From Desulfoscipio geothermicus DSM 3669 (GTDB lineage Bacteria > Bacillota > Desulfotomaculia > Desulfotomaculales > Desulfallaceae), in assembly GCF_900115975.1 (NCBI RefSeq), contig NZ_FOYM01000034.1, forward strand, positions 1-35,731: 35,731 nt of DNA. The letters are read 5' to 3'. Both the position numbers and the translations under genes were made by a program. Each line of letters starts with the position of its first letter. The stretch's first letter is position 1. The notes under the pieces are model-generated. The model was not told the DNA's origin and made no database searches. It worked only from the letters and a program-made list of their open reading frames with translations. Positions 22,905 through 33,959 of the stretch are shown piece after piece.

Positions 22905-23765
22905 TTACCTCTTTTTCTCCGCCAGCTTCAAGTCCACCCAGACCGGGCTGGCATTAAATATGGACGAGTAGGCGCCGCTAATTACCCCGATCAACATGGC
23001 CAGTACTAAAGTTTTAGTGGTTGTGCCGCCCAGGAAATAAAGAGCCACCAGCACAAACACCACCGTTAGCACGGTATTAATAGAACGGGCCAGCGTTTGC
23101 CATAAACTGAAGTTAACCAGGTCTTCCAGGGACTCGCCCTTTTTCCGGGTTTTCATATTCTCCCTGACCCGGTCAAAAATGATGATTGTATCATTGATAG
23201 AATAACCGATAATGGTCAATATGGCTGCCACAAAGGCAGTGTCCACCTCGATTTGAAATATTGAGAATATACCCAGAACGACCAGCGAGTCATGCAGCAG
23301 CGCCACTATAGCCGCCACGCCCTGTTTAAATTCAAAACGAAAGGTGATGTACACAAGCATCAGCGCCGATGCAATCAGCAGGGCCAGAACCGCCTTGGTG
23401 GTCAATTCTTTACCAATCACCGGGCCGACCCGCTCGTTGCGCAGCAGAACTGTCTTGCCCAGCTTTTCTTGCATGGTTGCTATTAATTTTGCGCTTTCAA
23501 CTTCGGAAAGTTCCCTGGTCCTGATCAGGTAATCGTTGGCGCCGCTTTTTTGAATATTGCGTGACGCCCCGTATCCCAAGTCCTCCACCACTTGTCGCAC
23601 CTGTTGCACCTTGACGCCCTGCTCCAACCTGACTTCCATGATATTACCGCCGGTAAAATCAATACCCAGGTTCAGGCCCTGCAGCGCCAGGGAGACCAGG
23701 CCGGGTACAATGACCAGCAAAGAAATGAGATACCATATCTTCCGGTGTTTTATAAAATTGAACAT
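22905..23765 (-). CDS. secF: Protein translocase subunit SecF
   Basis: SecF, with SecD, uses the proton gradient to help pull proteins out of the Sec channel. The 286-residue protein starts MFNFIKHRKIWYLISLLVIV, has LNLGIDFTGGNIMEVRL (the family's D-F-T-G-G motif) and five further membrane spans with GYSINDTIIIFDRVREN. The ATG at 23765 is preceded by AGGGGG; the frame reaches 23813 but would overlap secD. It starts 13 bases after the secD stop. Confidence 0.97.
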   Translation of the reverse strand: MFNFIKHRKIWYLISLLVIVPGLVSLALQGLNLGIDFTGGNIMEVRLEQGVKVQQVRQVVEDLGYGASRNIQKSGANDYLIRTRELSEVESAKLIATMQEKLGKTVLLRNERVGPVIGKELTTKAVLALLIASALMLVYITFRFEFKQGVAAIVALLHDSLVVLGIFSIFQIEVDTAFVAAILTIIGYSINDTIIIFDRVRENMKTRKKGESLEDLVNFSLWQTLARSINTVLTVVFVLVALYFLGGTTTKTLVLAMLIGVISGAYSSIFNASPVWVDLKLAEKKR

Positions 23766-23778
23766 AGTCTCGTCCCCC

Positions 23779-25020
23779 TTACGCTCCGTAGTACCGGGCC
23801 TGTTTAAACACATTGGTGGCGGCGGCCAGATGCAGCATCCACCTGGTCATGGTTATCGCCGTAAACATACTGGCCAGGATGCCAATACTCAAAGTCACCG
23901 CAAAACCGCGAATTAAACTCTCGCTCAAATAATAAAGCACTGCCGCCGCGATCAAGGTGGTTACGTTGGCGTCGAATACGGCCACGAACCCGCGCTTGAA
24001 GCCGGCGTCAATAGCCGAGCGAATACTCTTGCCGGAACGCAGTTCCTCCTTGATACGCTCAAATATAATGACGTTGGCATCCACCGCAATACCCAGCGAT
24101 AACAGGAAACCGGCAATGCCGGGGAGCGTCATGGTGGCATGAATACCAATGAAAATACCCAGCACGATTAATGCGTAAATTAAAAGGGCCAGGTCGGCAA
24201 TTAGCCCGGGAACCCGGTAATAAACAATCATAAAGACCAGAATGGCGATAATGCCCACAATGCCGGCGTTAATGGACCGTTCCAGGGAATCCTGGCCCAG
24301 TTGCGGCCCCACGGTTCTCTTTTCCAAAACCTCCAGCGGCACCGGCAGCGCGCCGGAGCGCAATAGAACAGCTATGGTATGCGCCTCTTCCAGGTTTTCA
24401 TAGCCGGTGATCATAGCTTTACCGTTGGTAATGGGTTCTCGTACCACCGGGTTTTGCAGCAACTTATTATCAAGGTAAATGCCGATGGTTTTACCGACAT
24501 TGGCCGTGGTGGCCTGGGCGAATTTCCGGGTGCCTGCATCGGTAAAGGTGAGGTTTACCTGCACCTGGCCGGAGGTGGGGTCCCGGCCCTCAATGGCGTC
24601 CTGCAAATCAGCGCCGGTGATGATGGTTTCGCCGTCCGCCGTTTTAAACTCCAGGTAAGCGGGTTTAATAATGTCGCGGACAGCTTTTTCCGGGTCTGCA
24701 ACCCCCGCCAGTTCAACGATAATGCGGCGATCACCCTGGCGCTGGATAATCGGTTCCGCCACGCCCAGTTCATTAACCCTTCTTTCCAGCACAGCTTTGG
24801 CCCTTCTCATGCTGTCTTCCGTCACTTTGGCGCCCGGCGTATCCTGCGCTTCCAGGACCACGTGCACGCCGCCCTGCAGGTCCAGTCCCAGGGTAATTTC
24901 CTTGCCCCACGGTAACCATTTGATATCCTTGAATGCCGGCAGCGGCACCGCTGCTGTTACACCCACGGCTGCTATTACCAGCACAATGGCGGCCAGGGTT
25001 AGTATTTTACTCCATCTCAT
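23779..25020 (-). CDS. secD: Protein translocase subunit SecD
   Basis: The 413-residue protein has one N-terminal span and LGLDLQGGVHVVLEA (the SecD D-L-x-G-G motif). A shortened outer P1 domain (RRAKAVLERRVNELGVAEPIIQRQGDRRIIVELAGV) and five C-terminal spans with GIAVDANVIIFERIKEELRSGKS follow. It is shorter than proteobacterial SecD (about 615) but normal for Gram-positives that keep secD and secF separate. GGGGA lies ahead of the ATG. Operon: yajC, HD gene, secD, secF. Confidence 0.97.
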   Translation of the reverse strand: MRWSKILTLAAIVLVIAAVGVTAAVPLPAFKDIKWLPWGKEITLGLDLQGGVHVVLEAQDTPGAKVTEDSMRRAKAVLERRVNELGVAEPIIQRQGDRRIIVELAGVADPEKAVRDIIKPAYLEFKTADGETIITGADLQDAIEGRDPTSGQVQVNLTFTDAGTRKFAQATTANVGKTIGIYLDNKLLQNPVVREPITNGKAMITGYENLEEAHTIAVLLRSGALPVPLEVLEKRTVGPQLGQDSLERSINAGIVGIIAILVFMIVYYRVPGLIADLALLIYALIVLGIFIGIHATMTLPGIAGFLLSLGIAVDANVIIFERIKEELRSGKSIRSAIDAGFKRGFVAVFDANVTTLIAAAVLYYLSESLIRGFAVTLSIGILASMFTAITMTRWMLHLAAATNVFKQARYYGA

Positions 25021-25042
25021 TTGTTTCTCCCCCTTAAATCAA

Positions 25043-25702
25043 TCACAATAATCTGGCTCCGTTGACCACCAGTTCAAAAACGCAGTTCAGAAAAAGCGCC
25101 GCTCTTCTGCACAATATCATCCTGGTTAAGAATATTTCAAAGTACTCCATTACAGGGCAAATTTCAATATCAATGGTTAATTCCATGGTGATGGTGCGCT
25201 TTTTGTCGTCCACCCAGACAAAGGAATGCTCCACGGCGTAATTGACCCGGTCGTGGATATCAAACGTGGCGATGTCCTGGTTACGCACCCTGGAACGGTG
25301 CACGTCCGATTTGTCCGCCAGGATCAACGCGGCGGCAACCGTGTTGACCGGTTGGCCGTACTCCTCCTCGTGGTTGGCGATGGCGGATATCACCATGGCC
25401 ACCTCATCGGGGTCCATGCCCATTTGCAACAGTATGGGATAAACCAGGGTAGCGCCGGATATACCGTGGTCGTTCCGGCTGACCACATTGCCGATGTCAT
25501 GCAGGTAACCGGCTATGGCCGCCAGTTCCCCCTCCCGCTTGCTGTAACCCAGCTTGTCCAGGATATTTTTGGCGATACTGGAAACCAGATTGATATGCCG
25601 GTAACTGTGCTCGGTAAACCCCATGGCCCCCAGGTATTCATTGCCCTTTCTGATAAAGCTGTCTATTACCGGGTTCTTTTTTACTTCGCTCAGCGTTACC
25701 AA
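25043..25702 (-). CDS. HD-domain phosphohydrolase-like protein
   Basis: The 219-residue protein carries an HD metal site: HSYRHINLV (His36), YLHDIGN (His68-Asp69), NDHGISG and ANHEEEYG. This fits a metal-dependent phosphohydrolase; the substrate is unknown. It starts at TTG (25702) with GGAGG seven bases upstream. It sits between yajC and secD, a common place for this gene in Peptococcaceae-like genomes, and shares their operon. Confidence 0.88.
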   Translation of the reverse strand: MVTLSEVKKNPVIDSFIRKGNEYLGAMGFTEHSYRHINLVSSIAKNILDKLGYSKREGELAAIAGYLHDIGNVVSRNDHGISGATLVYPILLQMGMDPDEVAMVISAIANHEEEYGQPVNTVAAALILADKSDVHRSRVRNQDIATFDIHDRVNYAVEHSFVWVDDKKRTITMELTIDIEICPVMEYFEIFLTRMILCRRAALFLNCVFELVVNGARLL

Positions 25703-25767
25703 CTATTGACCTCCTCGCGCGGAGAAATGCCCAAGAAAAAGAGTAGACCGGGTCTACTCCAAAGATG

Positions 25768-26058
25768 CTAATCTTTGTTATTTTCCCCAGCTTCGCTGGA
25801 TATTACTTGGGAAACGGCATTTTTTAAAATTTCAATGCGCACGTTGTCCGCCACTCTGAGGATAAAAGTATCGTCCTTTACTTTAACAATGGTACCGTAA
25901 ATACCGCCGACCGTTACAACCCGGTCATTGACATTCAAGTTGCGCACCATTTCCGCGTGCTTTTTCTGTCGCTGCTGCTGCGGCCTGATCATTAAAAACC
26001 AGAGCAGCGCAAATAAACCGACGATATATAAAATACCGATTAAAGACTCATTTGTCAT
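25768..26058 (-). CDS. yajC: Sec translocon accessory protein YajC
   Basis: The 96-residue protein has one N-terminal membrane span (IGILYIVGLFALLWFLMIRPQQQRQKKHAEM), then the conserved LNVNDRVVTVGGIYGTIVKVKDDTFILRVADNVRIEILKNAVSQVI. That is the complete YajC (preprotein translocase subunit) pattern. A GGGGGG site precedes the ATG. It leads the HD-secD-secF group and follows tgt after 102 bases with no visible terminator. Confidence 0.96.
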   Translation of the reverse strand: MTNESLIGILYIVGLFALLWFLMIRPQQQRQKKHAEMVRNLNVNDRVVTVGGIYGTIVKVKDDTFILRVADNVRIEILKNAVSQVISSEAGENNKD

Positions 26059-26160
26059 TAAATTACCCCCCTTTCTCCCGATTAGTCAAAACACTTATTA
26101 TTTCTTTGCCAACGGACATTTCCCTTTTTTTATTTTCACCTTATAAATAAATGTAAAATC

Positions 26161-27291
<1,131 letters not shown>

Positions 27292-28314
27292 CTAAATAAT
27301 TAGCATAGCGTCACCAAAACTAAAGAAGCGATAGCGTTTACGCACGGCCTCGGCATACGCTTCAAGCATCCTTTCCCGGCCCGCCAGCGCGCTGACCATC
27401 ATCAGCAGCGTGCTCCGGGGCAGGTGAAAGTTGGTGATCAGCCCGTCTATGACCCGAAAAGTATAGCCGGGATAAATAAATATATCTGTCCAGCCCGACC
27501 CCGGCTGAACCGTGCCGTCTTCCCGACCCGCGGTTTCCAGGCACCTGGTCGTCGTGGTGCCCACCGCGATCACCCGCCCGCCCCGGCCCCTCGTTTCATT
27601 TATCACCCGGGCCGTCTCCGGTGTAATCTCAAAATACTCGGCGTGCATGCGGTGCCTGGTAATGTCATCTACCTTGACAGGCCTGAATGTTCCCAGGCCC
27701 ACGTGCAGCAGCACCGTTACAATTTGAGTCCCATTATCCTTAATTGTTTTCAGCAGTTCCGGGGTAAAATGCAACCCGGCCGTGGGCGCGGCGGCAGAGC
27801 CGGGCCGGCGGGCATAAACGGTCTGGTAGCGGTTGGGGTCCGCCGGTTGTTTCTTAATGTACGGTGGCAAGGGCATCACCCCCAGCCTATCCAAAATTTG
27901 TTCAAATATGCCCTCATATTGAAATTTTATAATGCGGCAGCCTTCATCGGCCACCGCCTCCACAGTACCCCGGAGCTCTTCCCCAAAAATAATGCCGGTG
28001 CCCGGCGGAACTCGCCGCCCGGGACGTACGAGCACTTCCCAGGTATGCTCTCCCCGGCGGGTCAACAACAACACCTCTATGGTGGTTCCCGTGCCTTCTT
28101 TTTCACCCCACAGGCGGGCGGGAATCACCCGGGTATTGTTTATGACCAGCACGTCCCGCGCGTCAATATACTCGACAATATCTTTAAACAGCTTGTGCTC
28201 CGGCGCTCCCCCGTTTTTGGGCAGCACCATCAGCCGTGACTCATCCCGCCTGGGCTCCGGTTCCTGGGCAATCAATTCCTCCGGCAAGTAATAATCAAAG
28301 TCTTTGATTTGCAA
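27292..28314 (-). CDS. queA: S-adenosylmethionine:tRNA ribosyltransferase-isomerase
   Basis: QueA moves the ribosyl part of S-adenosylmethionine onto preQ1 in tRNA to make epoxyqueuosine. The 340-residue protein starts [19 protein letters not shown] and contains [54 protein letters not shown] and [21 protein letters not shown], all QueA signatures. A loose GGAAG site lies 13 bases ahead of the ATG. It is linked to tgt and, further up, queH. Confidence 0.98.
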   Translation of the reverse strand: MQIKDFDYYLPEELIAQEPEPRRDESRLMVLPKNGGAPEHKLFKDIVEYIDARDVLVINNTRVIPARLWGEKEGTGTTIEVLLLTRRGEHTWEVLVRPGRRVPPGTGIIFGEELRGTVEAVADEGCRIIKFQYEGIFEQILDRLGVMPLPPYIKKQPADPNRYQTVYARRPGSAAAPTAGLHFTPELLKTIKDNGTQIVTVLLHVGLGTFRPVKVDDITRHRMHAEYFEITPETARVINETRGRGGRVIAVGTTTTRCLETAGREDGTVQPGSGWTDIFIYPGYTFRVIDGLITNFHLPRSTLLMMVSALAGRERMLEAYAEAVRKRYRFFSFGDAMLII

Positions 28315-28335
28315 AAAAGTTCTTCCTTTCGGGGA

Positions 28336-29766
28336 CTACATTCCGTAATTCCCAAGCAGTTCAATGCCTGTATAATAGTATTGCAAAATATCCTGGAAAC
28401 TATAACCACCGGCCGCCATACCAGCGGCGCCCCACTGCGACATTCCCAGCCCGTGTCCCCAGCCGCTGCCGGTGAAGGTGACCCTGCTGATGCCGCCGTC
28501 GGGCCGTAGTTCTTTATGCATAGTGAACATGGCGCTGCGCAGTCCCAGGGCCATGCGCACCCGCTCGGCGTTATAAACTGTTATCCGCTGCAGGTTGCCG
28601 TCTATATCCGGACCCGTAATCAGCAGCTTTTTGACCCTATGGCCGGAGCCGGTACGTTCCAGTTCCTGCAAATCGGTAATTGCCGCAAAAATATGGTACT
28701 CTTCGGGACGCATAAATTTTTTCAACTGCTGGTTGACGGTATCCGTAAGCTCTCCGGCCGAATAACTCACCGACCAGTTATAATATTTGTCATTCTTGTC
28801 AAAGGGGTCTTTTTGCCCCCGAACATAGCCAAGGGCGTCACTGTAGACATCCTCGCTGTTTTCGGTAAAGCCGCCGCTGGAAGAATGGAAAAACGCCGCC
28901 ACCGGCTGACCGCGATATACCAGCACCAGTCCTCTGGTTTCGTCAACCGCCTTGGTAGTAACTTCATTTTCGACATCGTAGCCCCTGTATATTTGGCTGG
29001 CCTGGCTGTCCATGACATCAAAGCCATGGCTGCCGTAACTGCCCAGTTGAGCGATCAAGTAGCTGCGGGCCGCCACCGCCTGAGCTTTTAGTGCCTCCAG
29101 GGGAAAGGTGGCCGGCATTTCCGACGGAACAACACCATAAAGATACTGTTCAATGGGCAGTTCATTAATAACCGTTAAACCATCTCCATTCACCCGGATT
29201 TCCAGGTTGCCCCGGTAGCGTTTTACCCGGCCTTCTCCCTCCAGGTGCACCAGGTTCAATTGCCCCCGGGGAAGCAGGTTAATTTGCCCGCGGCCGTCAA
29301 TTACATGCAGACCGGACTGCCGGTCACCGCTTAAATACTGCAAATTTCCACCCATACCCACCACCGCCGCACCGGACAGGGTTTCTTTTTGCAGTAACGA
29401 TCCATGGCCGCTCAATATACTTCGCCTAACATTTATTTCCTCGGCTTTAATGGGCCCGTTATAAATACCCATTCGATTGCCGTCTCGCAGCACATGTAAA
29501 AGCCCGCCGGCGTTCTCGACCGTCCAGTTATGCCCTTCCCGGTCCTCGGCGATCACCTGGCCGGTGTTGGCGTTTATCAGCCTGTAGGCACCGCGCAAGC
29601 TGAAAGATACCTGCGGCGCACTATGTGTCAGGCCCACCCTGACAGTTTGGGGAACTACCCGCACATCGCTTTCGGCCTGCGCGGCCGGCCAAAGCAAAAC
29701 CGCCATCATAAAAACCATCACCAGGAAGCAATATGGATACGCACCGGCAAATTTTTTCCCCGGCAT
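28336..29766 (-). CDS. SpoIID/LytB-domain protein
   Basis: The product has 476 residues from an ATG at 29766 preceded by GGAGG. A signal peptide or membrane anchor covers about residues 8-30. After a beta-rich part comes the SpoIID/LytB domain: YGVVPSEMPATFPLEALKAQAVAARSY, GFDVMDSQASQIYRGYDVENEVTTKAVDETRG, ... GSGWGHGLGMSQWGAAGMAAGG. The family includes SpoIID, a lytic transglycosylase of engulfment, and LytB amidase enhancers. The catalytic-type Glu in PSEMP is present. It is not in the usual spoIID location, so I leave the symbol open. Located 77 bases after the DUF2905 gene. Confidence 0.9.
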   Translation of the reverse strand: MPGKKFAGAYPYCFLVMVFMMAVLLWPAAQAESDVRVVPQTVRVGLTHSAPQVSFSLRGAYRLINANTGQVIAEDREGHNWTVENAGGLLHVLRDGNRMGIYNGPIKAEEINVRRSILSGHGSLLQKETLSGAAVVGMGGNLQYLSGDRQSGLHVIDGRGQINLLPRGQLNLVHLEGEGRVKRYRGNLEIRVNGDGLTVINELPIEQYLYGVVPSEMPATFPLEALKAQAVAARSYLIAQLGSYGSHGFDVMDSQASQIYRGYDVENEVTTKAVDETRGLVLVYRGQPVAAFFHSSSGGFTENSEDVYSDALGYVRGQKDPFDKNDKYYNWSVSYSAGELTDTVNQQLKKFMRPEEYHIFAAITDLQELERTGSGHRVKKLLITGPDIDGNLQRITVYNAERVRMALGLRSAMFTMHKELRPDGGISRVTFTGSGWGHGLGMSQWGAAGMAAGGYSFQDILQYYYTGIELLGNYGM

Positions 29767-29843
29767 AAAAAAACCTCCCCAGTAACAACATACCGTGGGA
29801 AGTTCGACAAAAATAAACTTTTTCCTGCCGTAAAGCAAAAAGT

Positions 29844-30068
29844 TCATCTTCTGAAGATAAAGTTCAGTAACAAAGTCAAAACAAGGCTTAAAACCAGCAT
29901 GGTAACAATCGGGAAATAAAAAGTAAAATTTCCCCTTTGAATGAAAATATCACCCGGCAATCTGCCCAGGCCGGTAAATTTGCCCGCCAGCATCAACACT
30001 CCGCCGGTGATGACCATGAAGAGTCCAAACATTAAAATCATCTTGCCCAGTCCGTAAAGGGAATTCAT
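29844..30068 (-). CDS. DUF2905 membrane protein
   Basis: The 74-residue protein (MNSLYGLGKMILMFGLFMVITGGVLMLAGKFTGLGRLPGDIFIQRGNFTFYFPIVTMLVLSLVLTLLL) has two membrane spans separated by a conserved GRLPGDI motif. This is the DUF2905 family, unknown function. Its ATG overlaps the queH stop (ATGA), with GGAGGG in front. Confidence 0.9.
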   Translation of the reverse strand: MNSLYGLGKMILMFGLFMVITGGVLMLAGKFTGLGRLPGDIFIQRGNFTFYFPIVTMLVLSLVLTLLLNFIFRR

Positions 30069-30631
30069 CTTTTTCCCTCCATTTTATTTTTTTGCTTTTT
30101 CGCTTGGGAGTAATAACGTTCTTTCTCGCTATATATGCAGCCGCAGTATTGCTGCCTGTACATACCCAGCGAGCGGGAAATCTCCGTGGCTTCCCGGTAC
30201 CCGGGGCGAAAATCTTCATAATAAAACGGTATTCTCTGCTCTTCCCCGATGGCACGACCCAGTTCCGCAATCAAGTCGTGTTTTTGAAAAGGGCTTACCA
30301 GCAAAGTAGTGCTAAAGGTGTCAAATTTTCCCCGCTTTGCCACCCTGGCCGCCTGCCGCAGGCGCATAGTGTAACAAAACCTGCAGCGCACAGCTTCCCG
30401 GTGCACCACTTCCCTCAGGTACCCTTCCAGGTCGTAATTGTCATCCACGATTACCGGCAAGTCGTTATCCCGGGCATATTGCAGCAGGGTGTCTTTTCGT
30501 TTTTGCCACTCGGTGAAGGGGTGGATATTGGGGTTGCTGAAATACCCGTGCACCCGGAGGCCGTTCTCCCGTAATTTTTTCAGCGGGTAAATGGTACACG
30601 GTCCGCAACAAGTGTGCAGTAGTATTTTCAC
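30065..30631 (-). CDS. queH: Epoxyqueuosine reductase QueH
   Basis: QueH performs the last step of queuosine synthesis, reducing epoxyqueuosine in tRNA, as an alternative to QueG. The 188-residue protein has the conserved Cys pairs of the family: MKILLHTCCGPCTI near the start, VRCRFCYTMRLRQAA in the middle and QQYCGCIYSEKERYY near the end. These bind an iron-sulfur cluster and a second metal. It belongs with queA and tgt nearby. AAGG lies nine bases ahead of the ATG. Confidence 0.95.
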   Translation of the reverse strand: MKILLHTCCGPCTIYPLKKLRENGLRVHGYFSNPNIHPFTEWQKRKDTLLQYARDNDLPVIVDDNYDLEGYLREVVHREAVRCRFCYTMRLRQAARVAKRGKFDTFSTTLLVSPFQKHDLIAELGRAIGEEQRIPFYYEDFRPGYREATEISRSLGMYRQQYCGCIYSEKERYYSQAKKQKNKMEGKR

Positions 30632-31006
30632 TGGCCTTAACTCCTTTATCCCTTGCTTATACAGTCATTGTCCCTGCGCGATTCATTCCGCCTGCCCTGA
30701 AAAGAATGTTCAGTGCGGGGCGGGTTTTTCCCCGCAAGTGATGTATCGGAGCGTCGGTAACGGGACTTGGTGAAGCTGAGGTTGCCGAATTGGCAGGACG
30801 AATCGCGCAGAAAGCACCGGCATGTCTTGAAAAGAGGAAGCGACTGTTAATAAATAACCAAGTATAACTACCCGTTCTGCGCATTATGCAGGACCGCCAA
30901 ATTCGGCCCGAAGCGAACCTTAGTCCCGTCGACGCGGAGATTTTGAACGCAGCGGGGAACAACCCGAACTGCACGATTATCATTCCTTGCTGGTGCCGCG
31001 GTCATC
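30632..31006. other. 375-base gap between ruvB and queH, no confident gene
   Basis: Several frames run through this stretch but none has a ribosome binding site or recognisable family. It contains GCGCGATTC at 30676-30684 and its exact complement at 30800-30808 (a 133-base inverted repeat), and the hairpin TGCGGGG/CCCCGCA at 30714-30736. A plus-strand segment near 30745-30845 reads like coding sequence (GLGEAEVAELAGRIAQKAP) but lacks a start. It may be a decayed gene or a small inserted repeat. Confidence 0.4.
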
Positions 31007-32038
31007 TTACCACAGTGTAAGCTGTTTTTCCTCAGGTCGTTCGAGACCCAGGTGGTGGTAAGCCGCCGGGGTGGCCACGCGGCCGCGCTGGGTGCGGGCC
31101 AGCAGCCCCAACTGCAACAGGTAGGGCTCGTAAACGTCCTCAATGGTGCCCGCCTCCTCGCCGGTGGCGGCCGCAATTGTTTCCAGCCCCACCGGCCCGC
31201 CGCCGAATTTGGTTATCACCGCCGTCAGCACCCGACGGTCAGCCTGGTCCAGTCCCAGTGGGTCCACTTCAAAAAATTCCAGCGCCTCCACAGCCACTTC
31301 CCGGTTAATTACCCCGTCGGCTTTCACCTGGGCATAATCCCGCACCCGTTTCAAGAGCCGGTTGGCTATCCGGGGCGTGCCCCGAGAACGGCGGGCTATT
31401 TCCCCGGCACCGTCACTGTTTATCGGCACTCCCAGTATCCGGGCGGAACGGGTAATGATAACCACCAGATCAGCCGGGCGATAATAATCCAGCCTGCTGA
31501 TCACACCGAAACGGTCGCGCAGCGGGGAAGTCATTAAACCGGCCCTGGTGGTGGCGCCGATGAGGGTGAAACGGGGCAGGTCGAGCCTGATGGAGCGCGC
31601 CCCGGGTCCCTTGCCGATAATGATATCCAGGGCAAAGTCCTCCATGGCCGGGTATAATATTTCCTCCACCGTCCGGCTCAGCCTGTGGACCTCGTCTATA
31701 AAGAGAACGTCTCCCTGCTGCAGGTTGGTTAAAATAGCGGCCAGATCCCCAGGACGTTCGATGGCCGGACCCGCAGTGGTGCGTATGTTTACCCCCATTT
31801 CGTTGGAAATGATATTGGCCAGCGTGGTTTTTCCCAGGCCGGGCGGCCCGAACAGTAAAACATGGTCCAGCGGCTCGCCGCGCTGCAGAGCGGCTTTGAT
31901 AAATATACCGATTGTTTCCTTAACCTTATCCTGGCCGATATATTCACTTAATTTACGCGGGCGCAGGCTGGATTCGATATCTGCGTCCTCTTCCCGCAGC
32001 CCGGCAGATATTATTCTCTCATTTTTTAAATTTTCCAT
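31007..32038 (-). CDS. ruvB: Holliday junction branch migration ATPase RuvB
   Basis: RuvB is the AAA+ motor that moves Holliday junctions with RuvA. The 343-residue protein has Walker [16 protein letters not shown] (about 61-75), Walker [11 protein letters not shown], sensor residues in [21 protein letters not shown] and the C-terminal winged helix ([27 protein letters not shown]). I chose the ATG at 32038; a TTG eight codons earlier is possible. The ribosome binding site is weak with either start. It follows ruvA by 50 bases. Confidence 0.98.
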   Translation of the reverse strand: MENLKNERIISAGLREEDADIESSLRPRKLSEYIGQDKVKETIGIFIKAALQRGEPLDHVLLFGPPGLGKTTLANIISNEMGVNIRTTAGPAIERPGDLAAILTNLQQGDVLFIDEVHRLSRTVEEILYPAMEDFALDIIIGKGPGARSIRLDLPRFTLIGATTRAGLMTSPLRDRFGVISRLDYYRPADLVVIITRSARILGVPINSDGAGEIARRSRGTPRIANRLLKRVRDYAQVKADGVINREVAVEALEFFEVDPLGLDQADRRVLTAVITKFGGGPVGLETIAAATGEEAGTIEDVYEPYLLQLGLLARTQRGRVATPAAYHHLGLERPEEKQLTLW

Positions 32039-32088
32039 AACGCATTCCGGGCACACCAACAATCAACCCGGAAATGCCCCTCCTTAAT

Positions 32089-32697
32089 TTACTTGGATTT
32101 GTCTAAAAACCGCAAAGCCACTTTAATCAACTCGGGCACATTATCTGTTTTACCCAGCCCCATGGCCTGGCGCACCGCGTCCCGCGCCTCCCCGGCGCCG
32201 TAACCAAGCGTTAACAACGCGTCCAGGGCATCATCCGCAAAATTGCCGGGCCGGAATATTTCTTCCTGCTGTGCCGGCTCCGTGATAAAGTTCAATTTTT
32301 TAAATTTGTCTTTCAGTTCCAGGATAATGCGCTGGGCAATTTTTTTCCCCACCCCCGGCGCTTTAGTCAGAGCTTCTACGTTTTCCAGGGCAATCGCCCG
32401 AGCCAGGTCACCTGGTGCCAGTACCGACAGCAGTGTCAGCGCGGCTCGCGGCCCAACACCGTTAACACCCAGCAGCAATAAAAAAGTATTCAATTCCTCA
32501 CGGGTCATAAAGCCGTATAGCTGCATATCATCTTCGCGGACAATCATATGGGTAAAAATTTGCACCACATCGTTAGCCGCGGGCAACTTGGCGGCGCACG
32601 CAGGAGTTACGTTAACTCTGTAGCCCACGCCGTTTACATCAATCACCACCGCGTCCGGTTCACCCCAGGCCACTTTGCCCTTTAGGAAAGCAATCAT
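32089..32697 (-). CDS. ruvA: Holliday junction DNA helicase subunit RuvA
   Basis: RuvA binds the four-way junction and loads RuvB. The 202-residue protein shows the OB-fold start [30 protein letters not shown], the helix-hairpin-helix [17 protein letters not shown] and [19 protein letters not shown], and the C-terminal RuvB-binding domain ([24 protein letters not shown]). Its ATG overlaps the ruvC stop by four bases (ATGA), so translation is coupled. Confidence 0.98.
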   Translation of the reverse strand: MIAFLKGKVAWGEPDAVVIDVNGVGYRVNVTPACAAKLPAANDVVQIFTHMIVREDDMQLYGFMTREELNTFLLLLGVNGVGPRAALTLLSVLAPGDLARAIALENVEALTKAPGVGKKIAQRIILELKDKFKKLNFITEPAQQEEIFRPGNFADDALDALLTLGYGAGEARDAVRQAMGLGKTDNVPELIKVALRFLDKSK

Positions 32698-33182
32698 AAC
32701 AACGCCCCCAAACCACTGCTGCTGTTGGCATGGCAGACAGCCACCGCCAGCGCGTCCGCCACATCATCGGGGCTAGGGATCTCCGGCAAGTTTAATAATA
32801 CCTTGATCATGTACTGCACCTGTTTTTTTTCCGCCCGGCCACGGCCCACCACGGCCTGCTTCACCTGCAACGGCGTATATTGACAAACCGATATCCCGGC
32901 CCTGGCGGCAGCCAATAGCACCACCCCGCGCGCCTGCCCCACCACCATGGCCGTACGCACGTTGCGGTTAAAAAACAACTCCTCCACTGCCATATGACCG
33001 GGACGGTATTTAATTATCAAATCTTTTAGTTCACTGAATAATATGTTTAACCGCCGTTCCGGGGGCATATCCGCATCACTGCGTATGCACCCGTATTTTA
33101 CCGGCAAAAAGCTGTTGCCGGCAACATCAATCACACCATAACCAGTGATGGCTATTCCGGGGTCTATCCCCAGTATGCGCAT
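32694..33182 (-). CDS. ruvC: Holliday junction resolvase RuvC
   Basis: RuvC cuts Holliday junctions. The 162-residue protein begins [19 protein letters not shown] (catalytic Asp7), has [21 protein letters not shown] (catalytic Glu) and the C-terminal [16 protein letters not shown] with the last two acidic residues. The ATG at 33182 is preceded by TGGGGTGA; nine more upstream codons are unlike the family. It begins the ruvC-ruvA-ruvB group, 36 bases after bofC. Confidence 0.98.
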   Translation of the reverse strand: MRILGIDPGIAITGYGVIDVAGNSFLPVKYGCIRSDADMPPERRLNILFSELKDLIIKYRPGHMAVEELFFNRNVRTAMVVGQARGVVLLAAARAGISVCQYTPLQVKQAVVGRGRAEKKQVQYMIKVLLNLPEIPSPDDVADALAVAVCHANSSSGLGALL

Positions 33183-33217
33183 TATTTTCACCCCATTAAA
33201 TGGTAACATATCAGGAC

Positions 33218-33877
33218 TTATCCGGCAACGCCTGTTCGGTGCCCGTCATCGTTCAATTCATCAAAGTTTTCCAGCAAAACATTTAGTGTCTGTTCATCGG
33301 GAAACTCCAGTTTCTCCTGCAGCTTAACTTTTTCCCCGTCACTCAAGCTGCTAAAGTCAGCTGCTTTTCTCAACATCCTCTGGAATTGCTCCGGCAAGTT
33401 GTCGATGGCAATATTCCTTTCCACCCGCAATAGAACTTTGTCATAACCCAGGGGACCCTGATAAACAGCCAGTTGCCCGTCATGGATACCCAGGTGCCTG
33501 TATTCCTGGTGCATACCGCAAAAGCCGTCAATTTGTCTGGCGATCATCACCTCATCACCCTGAACACTAATTCGCCAACCGTTTTGCCGGGGAAATTTCA
33601 TTTGCAACCGGTTGTAGTCCAGGCCAATCAGGTCATAAGGCGCAGTCCCCCGGTAATACACCTCCTCATCACCACAGAAAGTATATTCATTAATTTTTTT
33701 TACGGTAGTATATGACCTTATCAGAGGGTCCACCCGGCTGCCCGTTACGCTTTCTATAACCGTGGCCACGGGCTTCCTTACCGGATCGCTAACGGAGTTT
33801 AATGCAATGTACACCGTAACGGCCACCAGCCCCACCAAAAAAAATGCGGCAAAAATACTGATTATCTTTTTAACCAT
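33218..33877 (-). CDS. bofC: BofC-like sporulation regulator
   Basis: BofC is a forespore-secreted protein that restrains SpoIVB, the protease which activates sigma-K processing. The 219-residue protein has a signal/anchor ([22 protein letters not shown]), and the BofC C-terminal domain can be recognised in [47 protein letters not shown] and [25 protein letters not shown]. The two Cys (CGDEE and CGMHQ) could be paired outside the membrane. AGGT lies before the ATG. bofC next to ruvCAB is a common arrangement in Firmicutes. Confidence 0.88.
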   Translation of the reverse strand: MVKKIISIFAAFFLVGLVAVTVYIALNSVSDPVRKPVATVIESVTGSRVDPLIRSYTTVKKINEYTFCGDEEVYYRGTAPYDLIGLDYNRLQMKFPRQNGWRISVQGDEVMIARQIDGFCGMHQEYRHLGIHDGQLAVYQGPLGYDKVLLRVERNIAIDNLPEQFQRMLRKAADFSSLSDGEKVKLQEKLEFPDEQTLNVLLENFDELNDDGHRTGVAG

Positions 33878-33924
33878 GACAATACCTCATTCACTTTTTA
33901 ACTGAATTATTGCCATGTTTTAGT

Positions 33925-33959
33925 ATAAAATAAACATAGGTTGCCGAAAAAGCAACCTA
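33925..33959 (-). terminator. Terminator of nadE-yebC
   Basis: TAGGTTGC (33937-33944) and GCAACCTA (33952-33959) form an 8-bp stem with a 7-base loop, followed on the minus strand by TGTTTATTTTATACT. The stem begins directly at the yebC stop codon. Confidence 0.8.

Noticed and set aside
30657-30983. 108-codon minus-strand frame between ruvB and queH
   Set aside because: No ribosome binding site or known family, and the composition is not convincing. The stretch is described as a gap instead.
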